Assembly (NCBI GenBank): GCA_036703255.1
Contig: DATNPL010000092.1
Span: 95,896-159,895 of the forward strand
Direction of reading: 5' to 3'
Length of the DNA stretch: 64,000 bases
From: Drouetiella sp036703255
GTDB lineage: Bacteria > Cyanobacteriota > Cyanobacteriia > Elainellales > Elainellaceae
Shown in pieces: positions 8,929 to 19,200 of this stretch (positions are counted from its first letter, which is position 1; each line of letters starts with the position of its first letter). The position numbers and the translations under genes are program-made. The notes beneath the pieces were generated by a model. It worked only from the letters and a program-made list of their open reading frames with translations. It had not been told where the DNA came from and ran no database searches.

Positions 8929-9088
8929 GTATTGCCATAAACAATCTTTGACCCTATCTCCCGTTTGCACTAAGCTAAAGTTTATTTCTTGCCCATGCAC
9001 AGGATTTTGCATCGGCTACGATTACCCAGAAAGATACACCTGGGGATAGGAACTGCCCCTTTATAAAACCTCTCTTACTTCTACCACT

Positions 9089-10417
9089 ATGCTGTTTTTA
9101 ACGCCTCACAAAGCTCGCTTCTGGATCGGACAAGGGGGAGCGATCGCGCTCTTGCTTTTGACGGTCGCCTGTGGTTCTGAAACGCCAACCGCTGGCGAAT
9201 CAACGACGACAGCCACAGTTTCGCCCACAGCCGCCACGGCGGATGGCGCTTTGAAACTGGGGACATTGTTGCCCATTACGGGAGATTTAGCGCAGTATGG
9301 CACCACGATGCAAGACAGCGCAGACTTACTGATTCAAACGGTCAACGCTTGCCAGGGTGCCTTAGGCAAACCTGTAGAGCTGGTTTCTGAAGATGATCAG
9401 ACCAGTCCAACTGCTGGGGCGGCCGGGATGACAAAACTGGTGGAAGTAGACAAAGTAGCAGGCGTGATTGGCGCAGCAGGAAGTGCCGTTTCTATGGCGG
9501 CTGTGGATATTGCCGTTCGCAACCAGGTTGTACAGATTTCTCCTTCTAGCACCAGTCCCGACTTTACGACACGCGCCCAAAAAGGGGACTTTAAAGGCTT
9601 CTGGTTCCGGACTGCTCCACCGGACACCTTTCAGGGCGATGCTTTGGCTCAACTGGCCAAACAGCAAGGCTTCCAAAAAGTTGCGATTTTGGCGATTAAC
9701 AATGACTACGGCAACGGTTTAATTCAGTCCTTTGTGCCTGCCTTTAAAGGGCAAGGAGGGGCGGTGGTGAATGAATCTAGCCCCACTAAATATGCACCCG
9801 ATGCCACTACCTTTGACTCTGAACTCAGCGCGGCATTTAGCGGTGAGCCAGATGCTGTCCTGCTGATAGCCTATCCTGAGACGGGTAGCTTAGTTCTCAA
9901 ATCGGCTTTTGAGCAAGGTCTACTCGGCGGCAAGACCAAAATTTTGCTGTCAGACGGCATGAAGACAGACAAACTGGCTGAGTTGGTCGGCAAAGCAGAT
10001 GGAAAGTTTATTGCCGCAGGGGTGGTCGGCACCGCGCCTGGAGCAGGAGGCCCAGCGATCGCCCAGTTTACCACAGCCTACAAAACCCAATTTAAGCGCG
10101 ACCCCAACGTGTATGATCCCAATACTTACGATGCTGCGGCAGTGCTGGTATTAGCAGCCGAAGCGGCCAAAGCCAATACGGGTGCTGCGGTTAAAGATAA
10201 AATTGGCGAAGTGGCAAATGCGCCTGGAGAGGCAGTCTCTGACGTGTGCAAAGCCCTAGAGCTAGTGCGTCAGGGGCAAGATATCGATTATCAAGGCGCT
10301 AGCGGCATGATTGACTTTAATGCCCAAGGCGACGTGGTGGGCGTTTACGATGTTTGGACGATCGCGGATGATGGCAAGCTTCAGGTGACCTCTAAGATCG
10401 ACGTGGGTGGCTCTTGA
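9089..10417 (+). CDS. Lipoprotein substrate-binding protein of a branched-chain/neutral amino acid type ABC transporter
   Basis: A 442-residue type 1 periplasmic-binding protein. The N-terminal signal ends in a lipobox (LLTVAC, Cys28), followed by a Ser/Thr-rich linker. The mature domain opens with LKLGTLLPITGDLAQYG and contains VAGVIGAAGSAVS and FWFRTAPPDTFQGDALAQLA, the layout of LivK/NatB-like proteins. The ligand is probably an amino acid or another small polar solute; this is inference. No permease or ATPase genes are adjacent, so it must work with components encoded elsewhere. It is followed by ccmK with a 150-base gap. Confidence 0.82.
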   Translation: MLFLTPHKARFWIGQGGAIALLLLTVACGSETPTAGESTTTATVSPTAATADGALKLGTLLPITGDLAQYGTTMQDSADLLIQTVNACQGALGKPVELVSEDDQTSPTAGAAGMTKLVEVDKVAGVIGAAGSAVSMAAVDIAVRNQVVQISPSSTSPDFTTRAQKGDFKGFWFRTAPPDTFQGDALAQLAKQQGFQKVAILAINNDYGNGLIQSFVPAFKGQGGAVVNESSPTKYAPDATTFDSELSAAFSGEPDAVLLIAYPETGSLVLKSAFEQGLLGGKTKILLSDGMKTDKLAELVGKADGKFIAAGVVGTAPGAGGPAIAQFTTAYKTQFKRDPNVYDPNTYDAAAVLVLAAEAAKANTGAAVKDKIGEVANAPGEAVSDVCKALELVRQGQDIDYQGASGMIDFNAQGDVVGVYDVWTIADDGKLQVTSKIDVGGS

Positions 10418-10567
10418 CCTGCAAGGGCTGGCATCCCCTCTGGCAAAGTCCTAATTTTCCATCGCTTGATCCTATCTATCGTTCTGATAGAACAGGGGCA
10501 ATCGACCGTACAATAAGGGTTGCTAATCAATGTTGGCGATTCACCCTTGTTTGTTTAGGAGAAAGCA

Positions 10568-10924
10568 ATGCCTGTTGCAGTTGGAGCACTTGAGACAAAA
10601 GGTTTTCCGGGAATCCTTGCGGCAGCCGATGCGATGGTGAAGGCGGGTCGAATCACGCTGGTGGGCTATCTGCGATGCGGTAGCGCCCGATTTGCGGTCA
10701 TTATCCGGGGTGATGTTTCTGAGGTCAAAACCTCGATGGCAGCAGGAATTGAAGCGGCTGAAAGCTGTTTTGGCGGAACCTTGGAATCTTGGGTGATTAT
10801 TCCGCGCCCCCACGAAAACGTTGAAGCCGTTTTGCCGATCGCTTTTACCGAATCTGTGCAGCAGTTCCGCGACTCTGTTGAGATTCCGATGATTCAAAGA
10901 AGAGCGCCTGGATCGGGACAGTAG
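10568..10924 (+). CDS. ccmK: Carboxysome shell protein, CcmK4-like (BMC domain)
   Basis: A 118-residue single BMC-domain protein that would assemble as hexamers tiling the carboxysome shell. ETKGFPGILAAADAMVKAGRIT and SARFAVIIRGDVSEVKTSM resemble CcmK4 more than CcmK1/K2. The pore loop (residues 36-41) is RCGSAR, with Cys37 where CcmK1/2 usually have Ile and CcmK4 Val or Ala. PRPHENVEAVLPI is the conserved end of the fold. A strong AGGAG lies six bases before the ATG. It stands alone: no ccmK3 or ccmLMNO gene adjoins it, consistent with satellite ccmK loci in cyanobacteria. Two palindromes separate it from nadE. Confidence 0.9.
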   Translation: MPVAVGALETKGFPGILAAADAMVKAGRITLVGYLRCGSARFAVIIRGDVSEVKTSMAAGIEAAESCFGGTLESWVIIPRPHENVEAVLPIAFTESVQQFRDSVEIPMIQRRAPGSGQ

Positions 10925-10947
10925 ATCCGGCACTATGCTTTATCTTG

Positions 10948-10992
10948 AACACAGTTTGTCGGGTGCGCTCCGCGCACCCGACAAACTGTGTT
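10948..10992. repeat. Perfect CTCCG-loop palindrome downstream of ccmK
   Basis: Perfect 20-bp arms (AACACAGTTTGTCGGGTGCG and its complement) enclose CTCCG. It begins 24 bases after the ccmK stop and is followed by TTTTC, so it may also terminate ccmK. Its core GCGCTCCGCGC is shared with palindromes near 11087, 24004 and (variant) 36639. Confidence 0.8.
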
Positions 10993-11044
10993 TTCAAAAA
11001 ATAGGACTGCCCGAAAATATAGCGATTCAGCTCAGGATCATATC

Positions 11045-11133
11045 GGTAGTGCTTCAAATGTGTTGTTGATTTTTTTGAAAGGGGCGCTCCGCGCCCCTTT
11101 CAAAAAAATCAACAACATGTCTAGAACATCACC
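11045..11133. repeat. 89-bp palindromic repeat, copy 1
   Basis: The unit runs from GGTAGTGCTTCAAATG to TCTAGAACATCACC. Its centre is a perfect 25-bp inverted repeat (arms 11062-11086 and 11092-11116, starting GTTGTTGATTTTTTTGAAAG) with loop CTCCG. The same unit, including the flanks outside the stem, recurs at 25001-25089. It lies between the convergent ccmK and nadE genes. Confidence 0.85.
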
Positions 11134-11141
11134 GATCATAT

Positions 11142-12929
11142 CTAGGAGATAGTTCTGTGAACCCGGATGGGAGTCACGGGTGCGGCAGGTTGTGTCGCAT
11201 TCAGCATGGGCATCCAGCCTTGAGCGATCGGGACACGCCAGCCCGTCCCAAAGGCGCGATCGGTCACTTTGAGTCCAGGGGCTGCCTGCTTGCGCTTAAA
11301 TTCTGCCCTTGTCACCAGCTTGACGACCCGCTCAACGATCGCTGGGTTGTGGCCTGATGCCACAATATCTGCTGCCGACTTGTGATCATGAATCATCTGC
11401 GCCAGGATATCGTCCAAAATTTCATAGGGGGGCAAAGAGTCCTGATCCGTTTGTCCGGGCTTCAGCTCGGCGCTGGGGGGCTTGGTCAAAATATGAGCCG
11501 GGATGACCTCAGAAGAGCTGCCATTGCCTGAATTGCTTGACTGGTTGAGCCATTGGCACTGGTTTAGCCATTGACAAAGCGAGTAAACCCGCGTCTTAGG
11601 CACATCGGCGATCGCCGCTAGCCCACCATTCATGTCGCCATAAAGCGTGCAGTAGCCGACCGCCATTTCAGATTTGTTGCCCGTCGAGAGGAGCAGATGC
11701 CCAAACTTGTTAGAGATCGCCATCAGCAAGCTGCCCCGAATCCGCGACTGGATATTCTCTTCGGCAATGCCAAACTCGGTTCCAGCAAACAGCTCGGCAA
11801 CAGTCTGATCATAGGTTTTCATCAGGTCGCCTATCGGCAAGAGCTGGGTTTGAATACCGAGGTTCTGAGCCAGCGCTAGCGCATCATTGACGGAGTGATC
11901 AGAACTATAGGGTGACGGCATCAGGACACCCAAGACATTTTCAGAACCGATCGCTTCTGCGGCAACCGCCGCAACCAATGCTGAATCGATGCCGCCGCTT
12001 AGCCCCAGCACCACCTTAGAAAAGCCGCACTTACGAACATAGTCTCTCACCCCCAGCACCAAAGCCGCCCAGACTTCGGCATCGCTACTGCTGGGCTGAG
12101 GCGCGATCGCCGCTGGATTTATCTGAAAATCTCGTATGGATGGGTCAAACTCCACTAGCACCAGATCCGACTCAAAAGCCTTGCCCCGGCAAACCATTCT
12201 GCCTTGGCGATCGAAGCCAACGCTGCTGCCATCAAAGATCAGGTCGTCATTGCCTCCCACCTGATTGGCATAGAGAATCGGCTGCCGATAGCGATTTGCC
12301 GCATGGTGCAGCATGGCTTCTCGCAGCTTCTGCTTGCCCATCGTGTAAGGCGAAGCCGACAAATTGATGATGAAATCTACGTTCTGGTCAGCCAGTTCGG
12401 CGATCGGGTTGGCGTGATAGTTGCGCTGTCCCCAAAACACTTCGTCGTTCCAGACATCCTCACAGATGGTCACGCCCACCTTATAGGTTGCAGATCCCTG
12501 CACAAGGGCAAAAGCAGCGCTCTCCTGTCCCGGCTCAAAGTAGCGGTCTTCGTCAAAAACATCGTAGGTCGGCAACAGTCGCTTGTGAAAAATCTGCCGA
12601 ACTTTGCCATTTTCCAGGAGCGCGGTACTGTTGTATAGCGGCTTGCCTCCTACCTGAAGCGATCGCCCATTTGGCTCTGCCATACCCACTAGCACCGCGA
12701 GATCGTGCGGTAGAGCGCCGGCTAGCTGTTCTAGGGTATGCGCCATAGCAGCTACAAAGGCAGATTGGAGCAGGAGATCACGCGGCGGATAGCCACACAG
12801 CGACAGTTCAGGAGTCAGCAGCAGCCTTGCTCCTTGAGTTGCAGCCTGGTGTGCCGCATCAAGAATTTGTTGGGCATTGCCCGCTAAGTCGCCAATGGTG
12901 GGATTGAGTTGAGCGATCGCAATTTTCAT
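11142..12929 (-). CDS. nadE: Glutamine-dependent NAD+ synthetase
   Basis: A 595-residue enzyme of two domains that amidates nicotinic acid adenine dinucleotide to NAD+ using glutamine and ATP. The N-terminal nitrilase-type glutaminase has the triad Glu41 (TPELSLCGYPP), Lys116 (HKRLLPTYDVF) and Cys156 (ICEDVW). The C-terminal synthetase has the PP-loop SGGIDS at 311-316. Residues ~452-474 form a low-complexity insertion, with CQWLNQ repeated in tandem and then a Ser/Gly/Asn stretch; this looks like an in-frame micro-duplication in a surface loop. It is the last gene of the minus-strand NAD cluster, 64 bases after nrtR. Confidence 0.95.
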   Translation of the reverse strand: MKIAIAQLNPTIGDLAGNAQQILDAAHQAATQGARLLLTPELSLCGYPPRDLLLQSAFVAAMAHTLEQLAGALPHDLAVLVGMAEPNGRSLQVGGKPLYNSTALLENGKVRQIFHKRLLPTYDVFDEDRYFEPGQESAAFALVQGSATYKVGVTICEDVWNDEVFWGQRNYHANPIAELADQNVDFIINLSASPYTMGKQKLREAMLHHAANRYRQPILYANQVGGNDDLIFDGSSVGFDRQGRMVCRGKAFESDLVLVEFDPSIRDFQINPAAIAPQPSSSDAEVWAALVLGVRDYVRKCGFSKVVLGLSGGIDSALVAAVAAEAIGSENVLGVLMPSPYSSDHSVNDALALAQNLGIQTQLLPIGDLMKTYDQTVAELFAGTEFGIAEENIQSRIRGSLLMAISNKFGHLLLSTGNKSEMAVGYCTLYGDMNGGLAAIADVPKTRVYSLCQWLNQCQWLNQSSNSGNGSSSEVIPAHILTKPPSAELKPGQTDQDSLPPYEILDDILAQMIHDHKSAADIVASGHNPAIVERVVKLVTRAEFKRKQAAPGLKVTDRAFGTGWRVPIAQGWMPMLNATQPAAPVTPIRVHRTIS

Positions 12930-12993
12930 CTTGTTATCTTTAATTTAAACTTGTTGTTTCGTCGAACCTGTTTTCTCGTCAAATAAACACTTG

Positions 12994-13728
12994 TCAAATA
13001 AACACCAAGGGCTTGTCTTTAAATGGCGCAAAGGCGTCGGCATCAAACCGATAGAGGCTAGCAGGTCTGCCCGCCCCCCGCGAAACTTTTACCCCGGTAT
13101 CTGATAGAAAACCCAACTTGAGCAGGCGCGATCGAAAGTTGGAATAATCCGAGAAATTTTCACCCAACACGGTTGTATAAAGCTGGTAAAGATCACCCAG
13201 GGTAAACAGTTCTGGTAAAACTTCAAAAGCCACAGGACTGTACTCTAGCTTGTTGCGCAGACGACGATAGCCGTAGGTGAGAATGTGGTTGTGATCAAAG
13301 GCAAGCTGAGGCACTTGCTTGAGCGGATACCAGGCTATACCGCTGACTCCATCCGCGATCAATTCCGTTTCGGCAAACTGCACGAGCGCAAAATAGCTCA
13401 CCGACAAATAGCGTACGCCATAGCTGTTTTCTGCCTCGCGGGGGTCACGTTTAGGGCCACCAAACGTATAAAGCTGCTCCAGGTATAGGTTTTCTGCCCG
13501 AATTTTTTCTGCTAGGACGCGATCGGCTGCTTCCTCCAGCGATTCACCCTGGCGAACTAGCGTTCCGGGCAAACTCCATTGCCCAATAAAGGGCTCTTCA
13601 TGCCGCAGCACTAGCAGCACCAATAGCCGATTTTGAGCCGTATCCACCGAGAAGATAACGTTATCTACGCCCACCTTAAAGTCTGCTAGGGCGTTGGGTG
13701 GATCAGCAGGTTTCTTTGGGGTGCGCAT
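12994..13728 (-). CDS. nrtR: NrtR-type Nudix regulator of NAD metabolism
   Basis: A 244-residue protein. A Nudix-like domain spans ~15-155 and a winged-helix DNA-binding domain ~165-235 (FTLGDLYQLYTTVLG, then NFRSRLLKLGFLSDTG and GRPASLYRF). In the Nudix box (residues 55-76) the catalytic REUxEE is degraded to RVLAEK, as expected for NrtR repressors, which bind ADP-ribose without needing hydrolysis. The setting between nadD and nadE in a pncB-nadD-nrtR-nadE string supports control of its own operon. The start overlaps the end of nadD by 43 bases; a later start would shorten a disordered N-terminus only. Confidence 0.82.
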   Translation of the reverse strand: MRTPKKPADPPNALADFKVGVDNVIFSVDTAQNRLLVLLVLRHEEPFIGQWSLPGTLVRQGESLEEAADRVLAEKIRAENLYLEQLYTFGGPKRDPREAENSYGVRYLSVSYFALVQFAETELIADGVSGIAWYPLKQVPQLAFDHNHILTYGYRRLRNKLEYSPVAFEVLPELFTLGDLYQLYTTVLGENFSDYSNFRSRLLKLGFLSDTGVKVSRGAGRPASLYRFDADAFAPFKDKPLVFI

Positions 13729-14303
13729 TCGTTTCTTTGCTCTCGATACAGGTGCTGCCGATGAATATATGCCTCAATGGGGGGCATAACGATATTGGGA
13801 TTACCTTCTTCACGGTAATCGGTTGAGGACACTGCCGGAACGGCAAGATTGGCGATCGCCACCCTGGCTCCCATCTGCCGCAGCGGCTCTGCTTCGGCCT
13901 CCGTCAGCCGATATCCCCAACGCGGCACCACTAGGAGCTTTACCTGTTTCAGCAACTCTTCTACCTGATACCATCGCGGCAGCTGTGCCACCAGATCCGA
14001 GCCGATCACCAGCGTCAGCTCTGCATTTACCCAGATCTGACTGGCCCGTTCTACCGTCACCAAGGCGCGGGGGTGGCTCAAGTCTAGATGCAACTGCACA
14101 TTTTGCCGAGGCGGATCGATCGCGTCAATCAGCAGTTGCAGCATCGTCGATCGATGCTCTAGCGGCGTTTGATGGGACTTAAACGGATTGTCCGATGCCC
14201 AGACTGCCACCCGATCATAGTGATCAGCCAGCCAAACAATGATGGCCTGATGTCCGGCAGTTGGAGGATCGGCGCTGGTTCCAAACAAAGCAATTTGCGG
14301 CAT
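13686..14303 (-). CDS. nadD: Nicotinate-nucleotide adenylyltransferase
   Basis: A 205-residue enzyme from the chosen ATG. It transfers AMP from ATP to nicotinate mononucleotide. The nucleotidyltransferase motif is GTSADPPTAGHQ, a variant of GxFDPxHxGH in which the first His is Thr. The second motif is VSSTDYREEG, in place of the usual ISSTxIR. The open frame extends upstream to a TTG, with ATGs at 14315 and 14303; I prefer 14303 because MPQIALFG fits the usual NadD N-terminus, but no ribosome-binding site decides it. It is tightly linked to pncB upstream and overlaps nrtR by 43 bases. The altered first motif deserves a check against cyanobacterial NadD sequences. Confidence 0.85.
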   Translation of the reverse strand: MPQIALFGTSADPPTAGHQAIIVWLADHYDRVAVWASDNPFKSHQTPLEHRSTMLQLLIDAIDPPRQNVQLHLDLSHPRALVTVERASQIWVNAELTLVIGSDLVAQLPRWYQVEELLKQVKLLVVPRWGYRLTEAEAEPLRQMGARVAIANLAVPAVSSTDYREEGNPNIVMPPIEAYIHRQHLYREQRNECAPQRNLLIHPTP

Positions 14304-14331
14304 GGTGAAAGACATGGTGAAAGGCAAGGCG

Positions 14332-15756
14332 CTAATGAGGATTTTGTTCAGTATAAAAGCTGTGAATTTTCTGTTGAGTCTGTATGGTCAGGGTTTCCAG
14401 ATCTGAGGAAATCTGAGGGGCAATCGCTTCAGGTTGCAGGATTTGACGCAAGCTCAACGGCAGGGCAGTCACGGCATGGCGAGTCCGTCGAGCAATTTCC
14501 GGCAAAGGGGCAGTCGGCTGGAGGCGTTTGCCCTGATGCATCACCTGTTGCAGGAGCGGCTGTTCGCCAGGGGCAGGCTGTTCGGTCATCAGACCCAGGC
14601 GATCGCCCTGCCATTGACCTGACGCAGAGTTTTCTAAAATAGAATTTTCTGGCGCAGGATTTTCTGGCGAAAAGCGGCGAAAGATTTGTTTGCGCCCCGG
14701 ATAAGTAGATTTGCCCATCGAGCCTTTCATCACGGGAATGCCATCAATTTCTACCAGCTTGTAAACGCCGTTGACGGGTACGCCTGTCACCAGTTTTGTC
14801 CCCAAGCCATAGCCTTGCAGATCGGCTCCTTCGGCCTGGAGACGATCGATCTCATATTCATCGAGGTCGCCGCTGGCAAAGATCTTGACCTGGGGAAGGA
14901 GCGATCGAATTTTCTGTGACAGCGCCACCAAGTCTCCAGAATCGAGCCGGATGGCATCGACGTTGATTTCACCTGCCTTGACCTGGATGGCAAGACGTTG
15001 AGCCGCCGCGATCGGATCGTAGGTATCAATCAACAAAGCCGCCCCCGGAAAATAGCGGTGGAAGGCCGTAAATGCCTGATCTTCGCTCCCTTCAAGTGCG
15101 GCAAGCGCCATAACCAGCGCATGAGCCATGGTGCCGCTGGGGGTTTGCCCTAGCTGCAACGCAGCCAGCACATTAGACGTTGCATCTAACCCACTGGCGA
15201 GAGCCGCCCGAGCCGCCCACAGTGAGGCTTGGGGACTAAAAGCGCGGCGCGTGCCAAATTCCAAAAGATTTGCGGCTTCGCCTGCCGTATCCCGAATTCG
15301 GGCAGATTTGGTCGCAATCAGGGTCTGATAGTTGATGGTATTGAGCAAATACGTCTCAACGATTTGCGCCTGCCAGAGCGGAGCCTCAATGCGCAGGATG
15401 GGTTCATGGGCAAAGACAGCCGTTCCTTCAGGCACAGCCCAAACATCTCCGGTAAAGCTGCCCTCGGTTAAGAGATTCCAGAAGCGATCGGGCGCATGGG
15501 CAAAGATGCCAGTGGCCTGAAGTGCCGCAATTTGCTCTGGCATGAAGCGAAACTGTTCTAGATACTCCAACGCCTGAGCCAGCCCCATAGCAATCAGATA
15601 CCCAAAGTTTTCTGGCAAGCGACGCACAAACAGCTCGAAGCTGGCGCGACGTTGATCAAGGCGATCGCCTGCATAACAAGCGGCCATCGTGAGCTGATAG
15701 AGGTCGGTCAATAAACCGTAGTCTTGCGAACGAACGAGCAAAGCGGAGTCTTCCAT
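14332..15756 (-). CDS. pncB: Nicotinate phosphoribosyltransferase
   Basis: A 474-residue enzyme that makes nicotinate mononucleotide from nicotinate and PRPP, the salvage entry to NAD. It opens with LLTDLYQLTMAACYA and carries FELFVRRLPEN, LLEFGTRRAFSPQAS, IRLDSGDLVALSQKIR and GVYKLVEIDGIPVMK, all PncB landmarks, with the catalytic His in the GTMAHALVMA segment. It is the first gene of the minus-strand NAD cluster, with nadD only 28 bases downstream. C-terminal residues after ~385 include a NSILENSAS repeat-like stretch. Confidence 0.93.
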   Translation of the reverse strand: MEDSALLVRSQDYGLLTDLYQLTMAACYAGDRLDQRRASFELFVRRLPENFGYLIAMGLAQALEYLEQFRFMPEQIAALQATGIFAHAPDRFWNLLTEGSFTGDVWAVPEGTAVFAHEPILRIEAPLWQAQIVETYLLNTINYQTLIATKSARIRDTAGEAANLLEFGTRRAFSPQASLWAARAALASGLDATSNVLAALQLGQTPSGTMAHALVMALAALEGSEDQAFTAFHRYFPGAALLIDTYDPIAAAQRLAIQVKAGEINVDAIRLDSGDLVALSQKIRSLLPQVKIFASGDLDEYEIDRLQAEGADLQGYGLGTKLVTGVPVNGVYKLVEIDGIPVMKGSMGKSTYPGRKQIFRRFSPENPAPENSILENSASGQWQGDRLGLMTEQPAPGEQPLLQQVMHQGKRLQPTAPLPEIARRTRHAVTALPLSLRQILQPEAIAPQISSDLETLTIQTQQKIHSFYTEQNPH

Positions 15757-16232
15757 GCTGAGTCATCCATGATTTTGAGCCATCGTCAGAGCAGAGGGGC
15801 GTTATGCTCGTTTCAACAATTATAGTAATAATAACCAAAATAAAGCTACAGGTAAAGTCATTTTTTCTAAGACACCTCTCGCGATTGTGCAAGCGGCTCT
15901 GTGATTTTTCGCTCAGAGGTGCCACAGCCGTCCCAGCGCTTCAGGCTGGATTAAATTCAGGATTTTTCAACCCACGCTTTTCCGTAGAACAGCTCCAGCC
16001 GATTTAGGGAAACTCGCAAAGCTGAAGACCAGGAAATTTTTCAAACTTCCTGTAGCAGAATCACCTCAGCCTCGCAAGGCTAGGTCTATTTAGTGAGTTG
16101 CTCTTAAATTTAGATAGTACTTTATATTGAAATTGACTAAAAATACTGAGGCGAGGGTCTACCTAAGCTGGATCAGGCTGCGCCTGAAGCGCCAATTTTG
16201 AAGCGCCAATCCTGAGAACCCACCTTGACCTG
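15757..16232. other. Intergenic region holding the pncB promoter
   Basis: A 476-base spacer upstream of pncB and downstream of the DUF1574 gene. An AT-rich dyad, GTAATAATAAC (15825-15835; 8 of 11 positions symmetric), lies ~70 bases upstream of the pncB ATG and is a weak NrtR operator candidate by position only. A short hairpin TCAGGC-TGC-GCCTGA and a direct repeat GAAGCGCCAAT lie near 16170-16210, at the 3' end of the DUF1574 gene. No open frame is credible. Confidence 0.35.
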
Positions 16233-19200
16233 CTACTTTTCGGCTTTCCCCATCCAGGGAATCAACGGATCTTGCGCCATGCGCTGCGAGACAGCATAGG
16301 CTCCGTAGCGATTGAGGTGGCTAGGATCGGAGAAATAGCCATACTTCGTTGTCCAGATTTCGCCCAAATCGCGGAAGATCAGTCCGGGCTGACTCATTGA
16401 GGTCTTGACCATGTAGTCTTTGAAGGTTTGCTCATGCTGACGACGGATAGGATCGAGATAATCTTCAGTGAGAGGCAAATTGACAAAAACGACAGGGATT
16501 TCCTGAGATTGAGTGTATTGAAGCAGCGATCGCAGTGCCGTTTCCTGCCGTCCTGCAATCCTGAAGCCTTCGTAGTCGCTATCGTACTGCCCTATGACCC
16601 TGGCATATTTTTGATAGTAAGTGGCAGGGTTAAACTGCATTCCTAGCGGCAGGAAGCCATCGGGATTGACGAGAGGCGACTGCGGCAATGGGCTAGCCGC
16701 ACTAGAAGATTGCTCTCCGATCGCCTGCACCGAAGACATTTCAGCCGGAAGGAGCCGAGAAAAGCTGACTTGAAAAAGACGCTTGAGGCGATCGCGACTG
16801 CCATAAGTGCCAGAAGCTTGAGCCAACTGATCACTAAACCAGCGATCAAGGGTTTCGTAGCTGTTGGTCAGGGAAAGGTTGATGCCATCCGCCTTGACCG
16901 GAGGCTGCGGCTGAGCAGCGGCGAGGCGAGGAATAGGAAACTGTCCTGCCATCATCTGTTGATAGCCTTCGGAGGCCACAATGCCATTGAAAGTCACGTC
17001 TCCATTGCCGCTATTAAAGGCACGCGCCCCATCTGCCCAGAGAATCAGGCGAGGCAGTTGGTCAGGCGTCAGCAGTTGCCGAACCAGTAAATCTGCAACC
17101 TGAGCCGTCGCGCCGTTGATACCAAAGTTAAAAATCTTTAGATCTGCATAGCCCAACTCTGCCAAAGACTGTTTGAGCGCGATCGGATCAACCCCGCGCA
17201 AAGCCCTAGAGCTGCCAATCACCAACACATCAGGCGTGCCATTTTCTTCGAGGTATTGGTAGTAGAGCTTTAACTTTTCGTTGAGCTGATGGCTATTGAG
17301 GCTGGGCAAAGTCGGCGCAGCAGCCAAAATAGCGGCAGTGATTTGGCTCGTTTCAGCAGCGATCGGGGTATAGGGAAGAGTCGAAGGGGCTGAAGATGCC
17401 GATGCTGGAGGTGCCGATGCTGGAGGTGCCGATGCTGGAGGTGCCGAGAGTCGGGAGGCAGCGGGTTTGGGTGCAGCAGGCACAGAGGGCAGGGCAGGGC
17501 TAACCGGAGCAGGGGTAGGGCTTTCGGTCTGGGTAAACCCTTCGGAATTGAAAACGCCCTCTACTTCAGGAGAACGCTGCAAAGATAGCTTCTGGGGCAA
17601 AGGGGTCTGAAGCGTGGGAGAAGGCTGCTCACTCAGTTCGGTGGGCAACGTAGAAGACAAGACAGGAGCCGTATCGACGGGGGCAGGAGGCGTCGGCTGC
17701 GTGGCGATCGGCTTCGGAGGCGGAGAATCAGCGTTAGCTTGCAGCACCTGGCTCAATAGCCAATTGGAGTTCAGCATTAGCAGTACGCCCGCCATACCCC
17801 AGATCACCGATGTTCTGGGGCTTTGGGAGCCGCTGCTGGGCGCTGCTGTCGCCAATACCTGGGTTTCGGGGGTGGGGGTAAATAAGAGCGATCGCACCAG
17901 CGTTTTTTCGATGCTGTAGATGACGCGCTGCTGCCACCGACGCCAGAGCGATTGAATATCCGCAGGGGTTAAATCTGGGCGCAGGGCAGACTCATCAGCA
18001 GGCGTGACCAGCTCATGCACAAAGTTGTCTGTCGCCACAAACTCTGGAGCCGCCTCTGGAACCAGGCGATGGCGCGACACAAAATCTACCCCAAAGCTCC
18101 AAAGGGGAAGCTTTTGACCCGATCGCCTGCCATAAATGCGCACACCCGCCAAGCTAGGTAGCTTCAAAAGCCGCAAAAACTTGGCGATCGTCTGCCCCAC
18201 CCGATGCTGCTCTGGACAAATGGGGGCTTCGCTCATCACATGCAGCAAATCTTGCTTGGGCAAAAGCTGAAGCCGAATGCCGCCTGTCGTTAAGTAACGG
18301 TCAAGATCGGGGTTGAGCAGCCGATGCAGCAAAAACGCGATCGCCTCCCAATCGCCCTGATGCGCCAAAACCATTGCCGATTCTGCCAAAGCCGGATGCA
18401 GAGAGGCAGGCAGCTTGAGCCAATCGATCCAAGCGGGCGTTTCTGTGCCTGTGCCCGTTCCTAAATCTGAGCCTAGCTTCTGCCCGTTGAACCTCTGCCC
18501 GTAAAGGGTTGCAGCATGAATGCCCTGAGGAGCCAAAGATTCCAACAGCGTACTGATCCATTGGCGCGATCGCTCTAAATCGGGAGCCGCAGCGGGCTGA
18601 GCAGATTGGGCATCTACGGCGCAAAATAAATGCAGCGTCGATTCTTTCAGCGAGGCGGTGGTAATCCGGAGGCCTTCACTGGCTCCAGCTTGATTGAGCA
18701 ATCGTTGAAGGGCTTCTACATCGCCCCAACGCCCCCACTCTCGCAGCATTTCACTCGGAGGCGTGAGATCAACTCGTAGCTTCCAGTCAGGCTGAATTTC
18801 TCCTGCCACCTGAAACACAATCACGGCATCTCGGTAGCCTTGAATCTCTAGCTCTCGCAGCCGCCGCGTAATCGGTTCGCCCACCAGCGATAGATCAGGA
18901 CTATAGGCGGCACCACAGGCAATCCAGAGCCGTTTGGTCGTCGTGGCTAGGGGCACGACGCTCGACTGCACCGTCGAAGGAGAGAGGTAAGGAACCGTTT
19001 TGGCGCTGACCCGCACAGCCACACCCAGATCGCTCAGAGTTTCGCTGAGGTAGCTGGCGATCGCCACTTCCTCTCCCTTCTGTGCCAAGCTGCGGTTAGA
19101 CAGAGCCAGAACCGAATTTTCTTGGTTTGACTGCGCTTGATTGGCGGCTTTTTGCACAGCATCCGTGGGGACTGTCCCCGCTTGCAGCTGGGTGCGGCTG

